Shown: positions 8,980-17,077 of the stretch, piece after piece
How positions within the stretch are numbered: the first letter of the stretch is position 1
How the letters are laid out: every line of letters starts with the position of its first letter
Assembly (NCBI RefSeq): GCF_014205155.1
Contig: NZ_JACHMX010000001.1
Location: forward strand, 558,001-622,000
DNA length: 64,000 nucleotides
Direction of reading: 5' to 3'
Source of the DNA: Amycolatopsis umgeniensis
GTDB taxonomy: Bacteria > Actinomycetota > Actinomycetes > Mycobacteriales > Pseudonocardiaceae
Translations under genes and position numbers: made by a program
The notes under the pieces: generated by a model
What the model saw: only the letters and a program-made list of their open reading frames with translations
Databases searched by the model: none
What the model was told of the DNA's origin: nothing

Positions 8980-9861
8980 ATGGCGATCTTCCTCGACGAA
9001 CACAGCAAGGTCGTCGTCGCGGGCATGACCGGCGCCGAAGGACGCAAGCACACCGCGCGCATGCTGGCGGCGGGAACGAACGTCGTCGGCGGGATCAACC
9101 CACGCAAAGCCGGTCAAGTGATCGCTCTGGCGGGCAGCGACCTGCCGGTGTTCGGCAGCGCGACGGAAGCCGTCAGCGCGACCGGCGCGGACGTCTCGGT
9201 GCTGTTCGTCCCGCCGCCCGCGGTGAAGGACGCCGTCATCGAAGCCGTCGACGCGGGTATCCGGCTGGCGGTCGTCATCACCGAAGGGGTTCCGGTGCAC
9301 GACGCGGCCGCGTTCTGGGCCCACGCCAAGGAAAGCCCGACCCGCGTCATCGGGCCGAATTGCCCCGGCGTGATCAGTCCCGGCCGGTCCAACGCCGGGA
9401 TCATCCCGGACGGGATCACGAAACCCGGGAGGATCGGCCTGGTCTCGAAATCCGGCACGCTGACCTATCAGCTGATGCACGAACTGCGCGAGCACGGGTT
9501 CTCGACCTGCGTCGGCATCGGCGGCGACCCGATCATCGGCACGACGCACATCGACGCCGTCGAGGAGTTCGAGATGGACCCCGAGACCGACGTGATCGTG
9601 CTCATCGGCGAGATCGGCGGAGACGCGGAAGAACGCGCGGCCGAATACATCCGCTCGCGGGTGAGCAAACCCGTCATCGGGTACATCGCCGGATTCACCG
9701 CGCCGGCAGGAAAGACGATGGGGCACGCCGGCGCGATCGTGTCCGGGTCGAGCGGGACGGCCGAGGCGAAGAAGAAGGCACTCGAGGCGGCGGGGATCCA
9801 GGTCGGCCGGACTCCGGGCGAGACCGCCGCGCTCGTCCGGGAAACCCTCTCCCGCGTTTAG
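8980..9861 (+). CDS. sucD: Succinate-CoA ligase (NDP-forming) alpha subunit paralogue
   Basis: A 293-residue SucD of full length. It has an N-terminal CoA-binding Rossmann domain ([18 protein letters not shown]), the IGPNCPGVI loop, and the phospho-histidine motif [10 protein letters not shown] followed by the C-terminal [10 protein letters not shown] segment. It starts 2 bp after the sucC stop, as expected for a coupled alpha/beta pair. Its stop codon is built into the left arm of the palindromic terminator that follows. Function as alpha subunit is secure; the physiological substrate within the oxalate regulon is not. Confidence 0.88.
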   Translation: MAIFLDEHSKVVVAGMTGAEGRKHTARMLAAGTNVVGGINPRKAGQVIALAGSDLPVFGSATEAVSATGADVSVLFVPPPAVKDAVIEAVDAGIRLAVVITEGVPVHDAAAFWAHAKESPTRVIGPNCPGVISPGRSNAGIIPDGITKPGRIGLVSKSGTLTYQLMHELREHGFSTCVGIGGDPIIGTTHIDAVEEFEMDPETDVIVLIGEIGGDAEERAAEYIRSRVSKPVIGYIAGFTAPAGKTMGHAGAIVSGSSGTAEAKKKALEAAGIQVGRTPGETAALVRETLSRV

Positions 9862-9915
9862 TCCTCTGGATGCGGTACTTGCACACGCAAGTACCGCATC
9901 CAGAGGACTAAACGC
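9854..9915. terminator. 29-bp perfect palindrome between convergent sucD and fdhD
   Basis: The left arm (9854-9882) and right arm (9887-9915) are exact reverse complements over 29 bases with a four-base loop (ACAC). The left arm includes the sucD stop codon, and the arm ends 7 bp before the fdhD stop. Position and symmetry suit a bidirectional terminator, although no U-run follows. Part of the arm (CCGCATCCAGAGGA) also appears at 217-230. Confidence 0.75.
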
Positions 9916-9921
9916 GAGGGG

Positions 9922-10749
9922 TCAGGACAAGCCGAGGCGGTCCGGGCGGCTGTACACGTTCATCGACGTGCCGCGCAGGAACCCCACCAGCGTCAGCCCC
10001 ATCTCCGCGGCGAGGTCCACCGCCAGCGAAGACGGCGCGGAAACCGCCGCCAGGAGCGGAATCCCGGCCATGACCGCCTTCTGCACCAGCTCGAACGAGG
10101 CCCTCCCGCTGACCATCAGCACGGTCCCGGACAGCGGCAGTTTCCCTTCGCGGGCCGCCCAGCCGACCACCTTGTCGACGGCGTTATGCCTCCCGACATC
10201 CTCCCGAAGGCACAACAGTTCCCCTTCGGCGCTGAAGAGTCCTGCCGCGTGGAGACCGCCGGTGCGGTCGAACACCAGTTGGGCCGTCCGGAGCTTGTCC
10301 GGCAGTTCGGCCACTGTGGACGGTGAGATCACCAGGTCGTCGCCGTCCACCGGCCAGGTCGCGGTGGTCCGCACGGCGTCAAGGCTCGCCTTGCCGCACA
10401 GACCGCACGAGGACGTCGTGTAGAAATTGCGCTCCAGCGAAGCGTCAGGCGGGGCGACACCGTCAGCGAGGACGACGTCCAGCACGTTGTAGGTGTTGGA
10501 GCCGTCGGCGGTCGCCCCCGCGCAGTAGCGGATCGAGTGGATGTCCTTGCTCGAACGGGAAACCCCTTCGCCGACGAGAAACCCGGCGGCGAGGTCGAAG
10601 TCGTGCCCGGGAGTGCGCATCGTGATCGTGAGCGGCTTCCCGCCGACGCGGATCTCCAAGGGCTCTTCGACGGTCAGTGTGTCCGGGCGGGCGCCGGACA
10701 CACCTTCGACGACGCGGACCACCCGCCGTCTGCTCGTCACGCGACCCAT
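9922..10749 (-). CDS. fdhD: Formate dehydrogenase accessory sulfurtransferase
   Basis: A 275-residue FdhD. The sulfur-carrying cysteine pair is present in SSCGLCGKAS, and the conserved LREDVGRHNAVDKVVG and MVSGRASFELVQKA motifs follow. FdhD passes sulfur from a cysteine desulfurase to the molybdenum cofactor of formate dehydrogenase, which is inactive without it. The ATG overlaps the stop codon of the upstream transporter (ATGA, 10748-10751), so translation is coupled. No formate dehydrogenase is encoded in the window. The link to formate released by the Frc/Oxc route is inferred from the shared operator upstream. Confidence 0.93.
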   Translation of the reverse strand: MGRVTSRRRVVRVVEGVSGARPDTLTVEEPLEIRVGGKPLTITMRTPGHDFDLAAGFLVGEGVSRSSKDIHSIRYCAGATADGSNTYNVLDVVLADGVAPPDASLERNFYTTSSCGLCGKASLDAVRTTATWPVDGDDLVISPSTVAELPDKLRTAQLVFDRTGGLHAAGLFSAEGELLCLREDVGRHNAVDKVVGWAAREGKLPLSGTVLMVSGRASFELVQKAVMAGIPLLAAVSAPSSLAVDLAAEMGLTLVGFLRGTSMNVYSRPDRLGLS

Positions 10750-12080
10750 CAGCGGACCGCCGGCAACAGCGACTTCGGCCGTCCCGGCTGGGAAAGCCGT
10801 CCGCCGAGCAGCGCGCCGAGCACGCTGAGCGCCCCCGCCACCGCGAACGCGCCGAGGTAACCGTGCGTGGACACGACGAACGCGGCCAGGCCGACTCCGA
10901 GCAGCGCCCCGACGGCCTTGGCGCTGTAGAGCACTCCGAAGTTCTGCAGCGCCGACTCCTCGCCGAAGTAGTCGCGGACCAGCGACACCAGGAGCGAGTA
11001 ACAACTTCCGTTCCCGAGCCCGGCCAGCGCGGCGCCGGCGATGAGTCCCACCGCGTGATCGCCCGAATAGAGCAGGACGAACTGGGCGATCCCGCCCGTC
11101 GCCAACGCCAGCCGCAGGATGCGACGCCTGCCGAGCCGGTCCGAGAGCCCGCCGAGCAGGACCCGTCCGGCACCGGTCACCCCGGCGAGCACCGCGAGCG
11201 CGACGGCGGCGAGTACCGGGCCGCCTCCTTGTGCGGCCACGAAAGTCGCGAGATAGGCGACGTCGAAGAGCAGGACCGCACCGGCCAGCACGACGATGAG
11301 GTACATCGCCAGCGCGGCGGGACAGCGGAGCACCTCCCCCGGCCGGTACTCGCGCAAAGCGGGCCGGTTCACCGCGACGCCGCGGTTGCGCACCTTGTCC
11401 GCCGCCCACGCACGCGGGTCCGGCCGGTCCGGCCACCAGCGGTGCGGCGGATCGCGCAGCAGGACCGCGGTGCCCGCGATCATCATGAGCACCACCACCG
11501 CGACGACGTCCAGCAGCGGCCCGCGGTTGGCCTCCGTCAGCCAGAAACCCGCCGCCAGCAAGAAAAGCACGCTGCCGTAGGCGAAAGCACCACTGACCGC
11601 GCCCACCCGCGCCGGGACACGGTCGGGGAACCAGTTCATCACCGTGCCGACACACGTCGCGTAGACGACGCCGGTCCCGATCCCGCCGAGCACCGAGTAG
11701 CCGATGAACATCGCGACCAGATTGTTCGCGTGACCCAAGGTGAACATCCCGGCTGAACAGAGCACCCCGCCGGCGATCACCGCCACGGCGGGCGGGAACA
11801 ACCCGCGCTCGCGCAGCAACGCGGCCGGGTACACCGCGCAGGCCTGGCACACCGTCCAGAGCGCGAACGAGACGACCACTTCGGGGAACGTCCAGCCGTA
11901 GGTCGTCATCAAGACCGGTGCGACCACACCGAAGCCGTACTGCTGGATCCCGGCGGCGAACATCGCGGCCCAACTGAGCCACGACATCCACGACCTCGGC
12001 TTGCCGAGCAGGTCCACGTCGCTTTCACCGACGCGATACCGGCGTCCGTAGTGGTCTCGCAGGATTCGAGGATCGGGCAT
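10749..12080 (-). CDS. MFS transporter, second OFA-type oxalate/formate carrier
   Basis: A 443-residue 12-segment MFS protein paralogous to the transporter at 1040-2428: same RRYRVGESDVDLLGKPRSW leader, the VVYATCVGTVMNWFPDR glycine-rich region, DPPHRWWPDRPDP loop and DYFGEESALQNFGVLYSAKA segment. I place the start at the ATG at 12080, preceded by GGGGTGGG. A longer frame to 12155 would put the candidate operator (12104-12121) inside coding sequence. Coupled to fdhD, it may carry formate or oxalate; direction and substrate are unproven. Confidence 0.82.
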   Translation of the reverse strand: MPDPRILRDHYGRRYRVGESDVDLLGKPRSWMSWLSWAAMFAAGIQQYGFGVVAPVLMTTYGWTFPEVVVSFALWTVCQACAVYPAALLRERGLFPPAVAVIAGGVLCSAGMFTLGHANNLVAMFIGYSVLGGIGTGVVYATCVGTVMNWFPDRVPARVGAVSGAFAYGSVLFLLAAGFWLTEANRGPLLDVVAVVVLMMIAGTAVLLRDPPHRWWPDRPDPRAWAADKVRNRGVAVNRPALREYRPGEVLRCPAALAMYLIVVLAGAVLLFDVAYLATFVAAQGGGPVLAAVALAVLAGVTGAGRVLLGGLSDRLGRRRILRLALATGGIAQFVLLYSGDHAVGLIAGAALAGLGNGSCYSLLVSLVRDYFGEESALQNFGVLYSAKAVGALLGVGLAAFVVSTHGYLGAFAVAGALSVLGALLGGRLSQPGRPKSLLPAVR

Positions 12081-12103
12081 GGGTCCCACCCCGCTCACGG
12101 CAG

Positions 12104-12132
12104 ATTGTATACAGTATGTAGTTTGGTTATAG
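12104..12132. promoter_or_regulatory. Candidate GntR operator upstream of the transporter-fdhD operon
   Basis: ATTGTATACAGTATGTAG at 12104-12121, continuing to TTATAG at 12132, is the best match to the site at 7696-7724, keeping the half-site spacing and the TATAG end. It contains the perfect palindrome GTATAC. It lies 24-52 bp ahead of the transporter start, where binding could block a leftward promoter. Basis: direct comparison of the two sequences. Confidence 0.6.
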
Positions 12133-12161
12133 CATCCGGCCCACCGGAAGTCCACGAATGA

Positions 12162-12842
12162 TCAGGCGAGACCCAGTGCGGGCAGGCATTCCCGAACGCC
12201 GGTCAGTTCGATGTCGTCGCGTCGGGCTCGCTCCCAGGCTTCCCGGGTCAGCCGCCAGCACTGGATCCGCGCCACCTCGCCGCGGCGGGTGTCCCAAGTG
12301 GTGCCGTTCCGCTCGTAACCCAACGCGGCGGACACCCGGTTGGACGCGTGGTTGTCGGTGAAGGCGTCGCTCGTGGCCTCTTTGGCCCCCAGCCCGGCGA
12401 AGGCCAGATGCAGGATGGCCGCGCGCATCTCCGCCCCGATCCCGCGCCCGCGCTGTCCCGGCGCCAGCCATGAGAAGGAGGTGACCGTCCCGAACTTCGT
12501 GAAATCGGATCCGATCAGATCCTGCATCCCGATCGGCTCGCCATCCCGCAGCACGACGAAGTACAGCCGCCAGAACTCCTCGTTGACGCGAGCACGTCCG
12601 GCCCAGATACCCCGCAACCAGCGCCACTCGCGATCGGGACTGTCCAGGTACAGCGACATCGGGTCGTCGAACGGCCATGGCGCGGTATCGGCGACCCCGG
12701 CACGGACGATCGGGACCAGCCGCTCCAGCAACTCATCCGTCGCCCCGGCCAAGGTCAGCCGCGGCGTCCGCACCTCGAGGTTCAGCGGAGGATACGTGTG
12801 AATCACCCCGAAACCGTAGGCGGACGGGAACGGCGGGCGCAC
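12162..12842 (-). CDS. GNAT-family N-acetyltransferase
   Basis: A protein of up to 226 residues with a GNAT (Gcn5-related) fold. The acetyl-CoA pyrophosphate-binding loop appears as APGQRGRGIGAEMRAAIL, preceded by the beta-strand GTVTSFSWL and followed by TDNHASNRVSAALGYERNG, typical of the RimJ/RimL-like branch acetylating amines or protein N-termini. An internal GTG at 12806 (VIHTYPP) may be the true start, since homologous domains begin near LEVRTPRLTL; neither start has a strong ribosome site. No substrate can be assigned. It is divergent from the epoxide hydrolase pseudogene. Confidence 0.75.
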   Translation of the reverse strand: MRPPFPSAYGFGVIHTYPPLNLEVRTPRLTLAGATDELLERLVPIVRAGVADTAPWPFDDPMSLYLDSPDREWRWLRGIWAGRARVNEEFWRLYFVVLRDGEPIGMQDLIGSDFTKFGTVTSFSWLAPGQRGRGIGAEMRAAILHLAFAGLGAKEATSDAFTDNHASNRVSAALGYERNGTTWDTRRGEVARIQCWRLTREAWERARRDDIELTGVRECLPALGLA

Positions 12843-12881
12843 GTGAATTATTGTCGTGCCCCCTCGCTACCGTCGGCCGCC

Positions 12882-13966
12882 ATGGACACCACTCCATTCC
12901 GATCCCGGGTCCCGGAGGCCGACAGGCGTCCCGGCCGCCTACTTGCGCGAACTGTGCTCGTACTGGGCGGAGACCTACGACTGGCGGGCCGCCGAGTCCC
13001 GGCTCAACGCGATCCCCCAGTTCAAGACCGAGATCGACGGGCTCGGCATCCACTACCTGCACGCCCGCTCCCCGCATCCCGGCGCGCTGCCGCTGATCCT
13101 CAGCCACGGCTGGCCGGGTTCGGTCTTCGAATTCCTCGACGTGCTCGGCCCACTCACCGATCCGGTCGCCCACGGAGGCGACGCCGCGGACGCCTTCCAC
13201 GTCGTCGTCCCTTCCCTTCCCGGGTACGGCTTCAGCGACAAACCCGCGCGAGCGGGCTTGGTCGATCCAGCGCATCGCCGACGCGTGGATCCGTCTCATG
13301 GACGGCCTCGGCTACGAACGCTACGGCGCCCAAGGCGGCGATTGGGGCACCAGCATCACCACGCTCATGGCGCGGACGGCTCCCGAACGCCTGGCCGGGA
13401 TCCACCTCAACCCACCGTTGGCGGCACCCGATCCGGCGACGTTCGGCGACCTCACCGAAGCCGAACGGAAGTCGCTCGACGATCTCGAGCGCGCCAAGGC
13501 GGATGGTTCGGGCTACGCGATCCAGCAGACGACGAGGCCGCAGACGATCGGCTACGCGCTGGCCGACTCACCGGTCGCGCTGTGCGCGTGGATCGTCGAG
13601 AAGTTCCAAGCCTGGACGGATTGCGACGGCCATCCCGAAAACGCCCTGAGCCGGGACGCGATGCTCGACGACATCACGCTCTACTGGCTGACAGGCACCG
13701 GCGCCTCGTCGGCCCGGTTGTACTGGGAGAGCTTCGCCGAGGTGTCGAGCTGGTTCTCGGACTCCACTGTGGACACCATCGCCGTACCGGCAGGCTGTTC
13801 GATCTTCCCGCGCGAAACCCCGCGCCCCTCCCGCCGCTGGGCCGAACGCCGGTTCACCGACATCCGGTACTGGAACGAACTGGTGCGGGGTGGCCACTTC
13901 GCGGCCTTCGAACAGCCCGGCGTGTTCACCGAGGAGGTGCGATCGTTCTTCCGGCTCGTGCGGTGA
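12882..13966 (+). pseudogene. Epoxide hydrolase (EHN-type alpha/beta hydrolase), broken by deletion and frameshift
   Basis: Pieces of one epoxide hydrolase lie in three frames. MDTTPFRSRVPEAD (frame of 12882) jumps after 12923 into GVPAAYLRELCSYW and on through HGWPGSVFEF and VVPSLPGYGFSDKPARAG (frame of 12925). It then jumps at 13258-13259 into WSIQRIADAWIRLMDGLGYERYGAQGGDWG and the rest (frame of 13259). The first junction lacks about 25 residues normally found in the EHN domain. The second is cured by removing one T from CTTGG. The nucleophile region GGDWG and the C-terminal histidine region GGHFAAFEQP survive. With two lesions this is a decayed gene, although the second alone could be a sequencing error. 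Confidence 0.82.
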
Positions 13967-13970
13967 CGGC

Positions 13971-13990
13971 TTGACTGTGACACCGTGTCA
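13971..13990 (+). promoter_or_regulatory. MerR-type promoter/operator
   Basis: TTGACT (13971-13976) is followed by the palindrome TGACAC-C-GTGTCA (13978-13990), placed where MerR regulators bind between stretched -35 and -10 boxes. It lies 21 bp before the merR start, so autoregulation is likely. No good -10 box can be fixed. Confidence 0.5.
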
Positions 13991-14011
13991 GGCTGTCCGC
14001 TGGGAGGCGTC

Positions 14012-14827
14012 ATGTTCAGTATCGGAGACTTCGCCAAACACGGCCGGGTGTCGGTCCGGATGCTGCGTCACTACGACGCCATCGGGCTGCTGCGGCCCGC
14101 CCACGTCGACCCGTTCAGCGGCTATCGGTCTTACTCGGGCGAGCAGCTGGCCCGGCTCAACCGAGTGATCGCGCTCAAGGATCTCGGCTTCACGCTCACC
14201 CAGGTGCAGGAGATCCTCGACGCGGAGATCAGCGCGGACGAGTTGCGCGGGATGCTGCGGCTACGGCGCACCGAGCTCGAGGCTGCCATCTCGGCCGACC
14301 AGGCGCGGCTCATGGCCGTCGAGGCGAGGCTCCGGTCGATCGAAAGCGAGGGAACCATGCCTTCCGAAGACGTCGTCGTCAAAAGCCTGCCCGCGGTCCG
14401 TGTCGCCGAACTGACCGGCACGGCCAGCGGCTACGTGAACGAGGAGATCGGGCCGGTCGTGCAGGGACTGTACAAGGACCTGTTCGGGGCGCTCGGCCCG
14501 ATCACGCCGTCGGGACCGCTCATCGCCTACTACGAGGACGACGCCGACGGCGAGCGAGTGCTGATCCACGCCGCCGTCCCGATCTCGGCCGAAACCAACG
14601 GCACCGATGGATTCTCGACGGTGAGCCTCGCCGAGGTACCGTCCGCCGCGACGATCCTGCACCGGGGAGCGATGGAGACAGTGCTCTCCAGCTACCAGGC
14701 GCTGGCGAAGTGGGTCGACGCGCACGGGTACCGCGCGAGCGGCCCGGCGCGGGAGTACTACCTCGACTGCCCGGCCGACGGGGACAAGTGGGTCACCGAA
14801 CTGCAGCAGCCGATCACCAAGGCCTGA
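14012..14827 (+). CDS. MerR-family regulator with GyrI-like ligand-binding domain
   Basis: A 271-residue activator of the BmrR/TipA type. Residues 1-70 form the MerR winged helix (FSIGDFAKHGRVSVRMLRHYDAIGLLRP), followed by a dimerisation coiled coil (about 75-120). The C-terminal GyrI-like domain (about 128-270) usually binds hydrophobic cations or drugs. I start at the ATG at 14012 with GGGAGG just upstream; an in-frame upstream start exists but would overlap the operator. The disabled epoxide hydrolase lies just upstream and may have been its target, though no other clear target is adjacent. Confidence 0.88.
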   Translation: MFSIGDFAKHGRVSVRMLRHYDAIGLLRPAHVDPFSGYRSYSGEQLARLNRVIALKDLGFTLTQVQEILDAEISADELRGMLRLRRTELEAAISADQARLMAVEARLRSIESEGTMPSEDVVVKSLPAVRVAELTGTASGYVNEEIGPVVQGLYKDLFGALGPITPSGPLIAYYEDDADGERVLIHAAVPISAETNGTDGFSTVSLAEVPSAATILHRGAMETVLSSYQALAKWVDAHGYRASGPAREYYLDCPADGDKWVTELQQPITKA

Positions 14828-14881
14828 GGCCAAACCCACATCGCCACTCATCGACACCGCCGTTTTCTCCGGCGGACGACG

Positions 14882-14938
14882 GTGTTGCGAAAGCCTCGTT
14901 CGCAACGTTGAAGGTTGCGAACGAGGCTTTCGCAATAC
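14882..14938. terminator. Long hairpin downstream of merR
   Basis: Arms 14885-14906 and 14914-14935 are perfectly complementary over 22 bases (TTGCGAAAGCCTCGTTCGCAAC and its complement) with a seven-base loop, extended by a few pairs to 14882/14938 with one G-T wobble. It lies between convergent merR and the alpha/beta hydrolase gene and fits a bidirectional terminator. Confidence 0.7.
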
Positions 14939-14988
14939 CCGCCCTGAGGCCGACACGAGCACGACGTGCCCTTCTCCTCAATAGGTAC

Positions 14989-15813
14989 CTACGGCGATGA
15001 GTCGGCGCGGCCATCCAGGAAGTCGGCCACGGCGGCCCGGAACTCCTCCGGCGCCTCCAGCCACGGCACGTGGCCGACACCGGGCAGCCGCACCCTGGTC
15101 ACCGACGGCAGCGCGTGCTCCAGCGAGTCGACGGCCCACCGCGGCCGGTTGTCCGCCAACCCGTCCACGATCAGCGTCGGCACCCGCAGGGACCGGCAAG
15201 CCGAGATCAGCTCCTCCTCCGGCCTCGCCCGCATTTCCTCGCTCAGCAAGGCATTCGCCTCGTAGTTGAGCGGGAACCAGGGCGTCGCCATCGCTTCGGC
15301 CCGCCGGCTTCCCTCCGCCACGAAATCGGCCGTCCATTGCAGCACCGCGAGTTCGCGCTCCTCGGCCTCGTCGCGCTCCATCGCGCGGAGCTCGGCCCAT
15401 CGCGGATGCCGGTCGCCCAGCACCCGCTCGAAGTTCCGCTCGAACTCCGCGTGCCAGTCGTGGCCGAGGCCGACGCCCGACACGTAGACGAGCGCGCTCA
15501 CCCGCTCCGGACGCGCGAGGGCGTAGAGAAGACCGAGGTGCGCGCCCCACGAATGGCCGAGCACCGGGACACGGTCGAGTCCGTGCCACTCACGGACGGC
15601 GTCGACGTCGGCCACCATCCGGTCGAGCGTGTACGGGCCGCGCGGTTCCGAGCGACCGGCGCCGCGCTGGTCCCATCGGAGCAGCCGGAACCGCGGGCCG
15701 AGGTCGAGCGTGCCGAACATGTCCCACAGGCCGGGGCCGCCGTGGCAGCACAGGATCGGTTCGCCCCGGCCGCTCGCCGAGGTCCACAGCTCGCGGCCGT
15801 CGTCGGTGATCAC
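14989..15813 (-). CDS. Alpha/beta hydrolase, proline iminopeptidase-like
   Basis: A 274-residue alpha/beta hydrolase. The oxyanion loop CCHGGPG and the WDQRGAGRSEP segment are typical of the proline iminopeptidase (S33) group. The nucleophile elbow is GHSWGA, with the acid in DGLADNRP and the histidine in PGVGHVPWLEAPEEF. I use the GTG at 15813 because residues before it overlap the divergent GNAT gene and do not resemble the family; its ribosome site is weak. The substrate may be an N-terminal proline peptide, ester or amide and is not determined. It is divergent from the GNAT gene with 51 bp between. Confidence 0.8.
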   Translation of the reverse strand: MITDDGRELWTSASGRGEPILCCHGGPGLWDMFGTLDLGPRFRLLRWDQRGAGRSEPRGPYTLDRMVADVDAVREWHGLDRVPVLGHSWGAHLGLLYALARPERVSALVYVSGVGLGHDWHAEFERNFERVLGDRHPRWAELRAMERDEAEERELAVLQWTADFVAEGSRRAEAMATPWFPLNYEANALLSEEMRARPEEELISACRSLRVPTLIVDGLADNRPRWAVDSLEHALPSVTRVRLPGVGHVPWLEAPEEFRAAVADFLDGRADSSP

Positions 15814-15864
15814 CCCGCGATTATCCGGTAGGCGCGACCGCCGCCGTTGACTATCTTCCGCGAC

Positions 15865-16431
15865 ATGACGACGTACACGCCGCCGCAGCGGACGGCCACG
15901 CTCACGGACGCGCCCGCCATCGCGGCGCTGATGCGGGCCTCGGTGCTGGAGTTGTTCCCCCGGTTCTACGACGAACGGCAGACCGCGAGCGCGGCGGAGC
16001 ACATCGCGCATCTCGATCTGCGGTTGCTCGAGGACGGCACCTACTTCGTGCACGAGGCAGACGGCGAGATCGTCGCCTGCGGGGGTTGGAGCAGGCGCAA
16101 CAAGACGCACGCCGGCGCCGGGGACGCGGCCGACGACGACCGTCCGCTCGATCCGGCCACCGAACCCGCGCGGGTGCGCGCCATGTTCGTCCGCGGCGAC
16201 TGGACCCGGCGCGGGCTCGGACGCGCGATCCTCGAGTCGTGCCGTCTCGCCGCGAAGGCCGAGGGGTTCACCTCGCTCACGCTGACCGCGACCATGCCCG
16301 GCGTCCCGCTGTACCTGTCGTTCGGCTTCACCGAAGTCGAGCGGGTGACGGTGACGACGCCCGACGGCGTCGAGATCCCGGGCGCCGTGATGGCCCGGGG
16401 CGTCGAAAAGCCGGATAGCATCGCGACATGA
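15865..16431 (+). CDS. GNAT-family N-acetyltransferase
   Basis: A 188-residue acetyltransferase. The conserved core is RAMFVRGDWTRRGLGRAIL, where RRGLG binds the acetyl-CoA pyrophosphate, followed by GVPLYLSFGFTEVER. The ATG at 15865 is chosen over the TTG six codons earlier. The stop overlaps the start of the LysE-type exporter by four bases (ATGA), so the two are co-translated. Pairing of an acetyltransferase with an amino-acid exporter suggests detoxification of an amine or amino acid, which is inference only. Confidence 0.82.
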   Translation: MTTYTPPQRTATLTDAPAIAALMRASVLELFPRFYDERQTASAAEHIAHLDLRLLEDGTYFVHEADGEIVACGGWSRRNKTHAGAGDAADDDRPLDPATEPARVRAMFVRGDWTRRGLGRAILESCRLAAKAEGFTSLTLTATMPGVPLYLSFGFTEVERVTVTTPDGVEIPGAVMARGVEKPDSIAT

Positions 16432-17054
16432 TCTCCGGGGCTACCGCATTCTCGTTCGTCTTGGTCTGCCTGCTCGGGGCGATGGCCCCCGGCCCGGATT
16501 TCCTGGTGGTGACCCGCAGCGCGATCCTCGGCGGGCGGAAGGCCGGGATCGCCGCCGGAGCGGGCATCGCGATCGGCGTCTTCGTCTGGGTGGTCGCGAT
16601 AGCGCTCGGTGTCGCGGCGATCCTCACCGTGTCGGCGATCGCCTTCACCGTGGTGAAACTGGTCGGCGCCGCATACCTGATCTTCCTCGGTGTCAAGGCG
16701 TGGCTGGCGGTGCGCCGCGGCGACTACAGCGAACTCAAGGACAAGGTGACACCCGTCGTCTCGCCCAAGGAGGCGTTCCGCCAGGGCTTGTTCACCAACC
16801 TGCTCAACCCGAAGGTCGCTGTCTTCTTCCTCGCGCTGATCCCCCAGTTCCTCCCGCATTCGGCCTCGACAGCGCAGACCCTGCAGCTGGCGGTGCTGGC
16901 CACGACGGTGGCCGTGGTGTGGACTTTCACCCTGGCGACGCTGGTCGGCTCACTCCGGCGGTTCTTCGGCTCCGGCCGGGTGCGGCGCGCGATGGACGCG
17001 GTGATGGGCACCTTCCTCGTCGGGCTCGGCATCAAGGTCGCCGTCCAGAACTGA
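16428..17054 (+). CDS. LysE/RhtB-family amino-acid exporter
   Basis: A 208-residue membrane protein with about six hydrophobic segments. It carries the family signatures GAMAPGPDFLVVTRSAILGGRKAG near the N-terminus and FRQGLFTNLLNPKVAVFFLALIPQF in the middle. Members export amino acids such as lysine, arginine, homoserine or threonine from the cytoplasm. Overlaps the GNAT gene by four bases and ends 23 bp before the convergent MetE-like gene. Exact substrate unknown. Confidence 0.88.
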   Translation: MISGATAFSFVLVCLLGAMAPGPDFLVVTRSAILGGRKAGIAAGAGIAIGVFVWVVAIALGVAAILTVSAIAFTVVKLVGAAYLIFLGVKAWLAVRRGDYSELKDKVTPVVSPKEAFRQGLFTNLLNPKVAVFFLALIPQFLPHSASTAQTLQLAVLATTVAVVWTFTLATLVGSLRRFFGSGRVRRAMDAVMGTFLVGLGIKVAVQN

Positions 17055-17077
17055 GCGAAGGTGCCCATCACGCGATG

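Noticed and set aside
9922..11991. A long open frame running through fdhD and into the upstream transporter on the same strand
   Set aside because: Only the last 275 codons are FdhD; the upstream part is the transporter read in another frame, with a coupled ATGA junction between them.
14989..16110. Extending the alpha/beta hydrolase to a start near 16110
   Set aside because: The added 99 residues are antisense to the GNAT gene and unlike the family; GTG at 15813 fits the domain.
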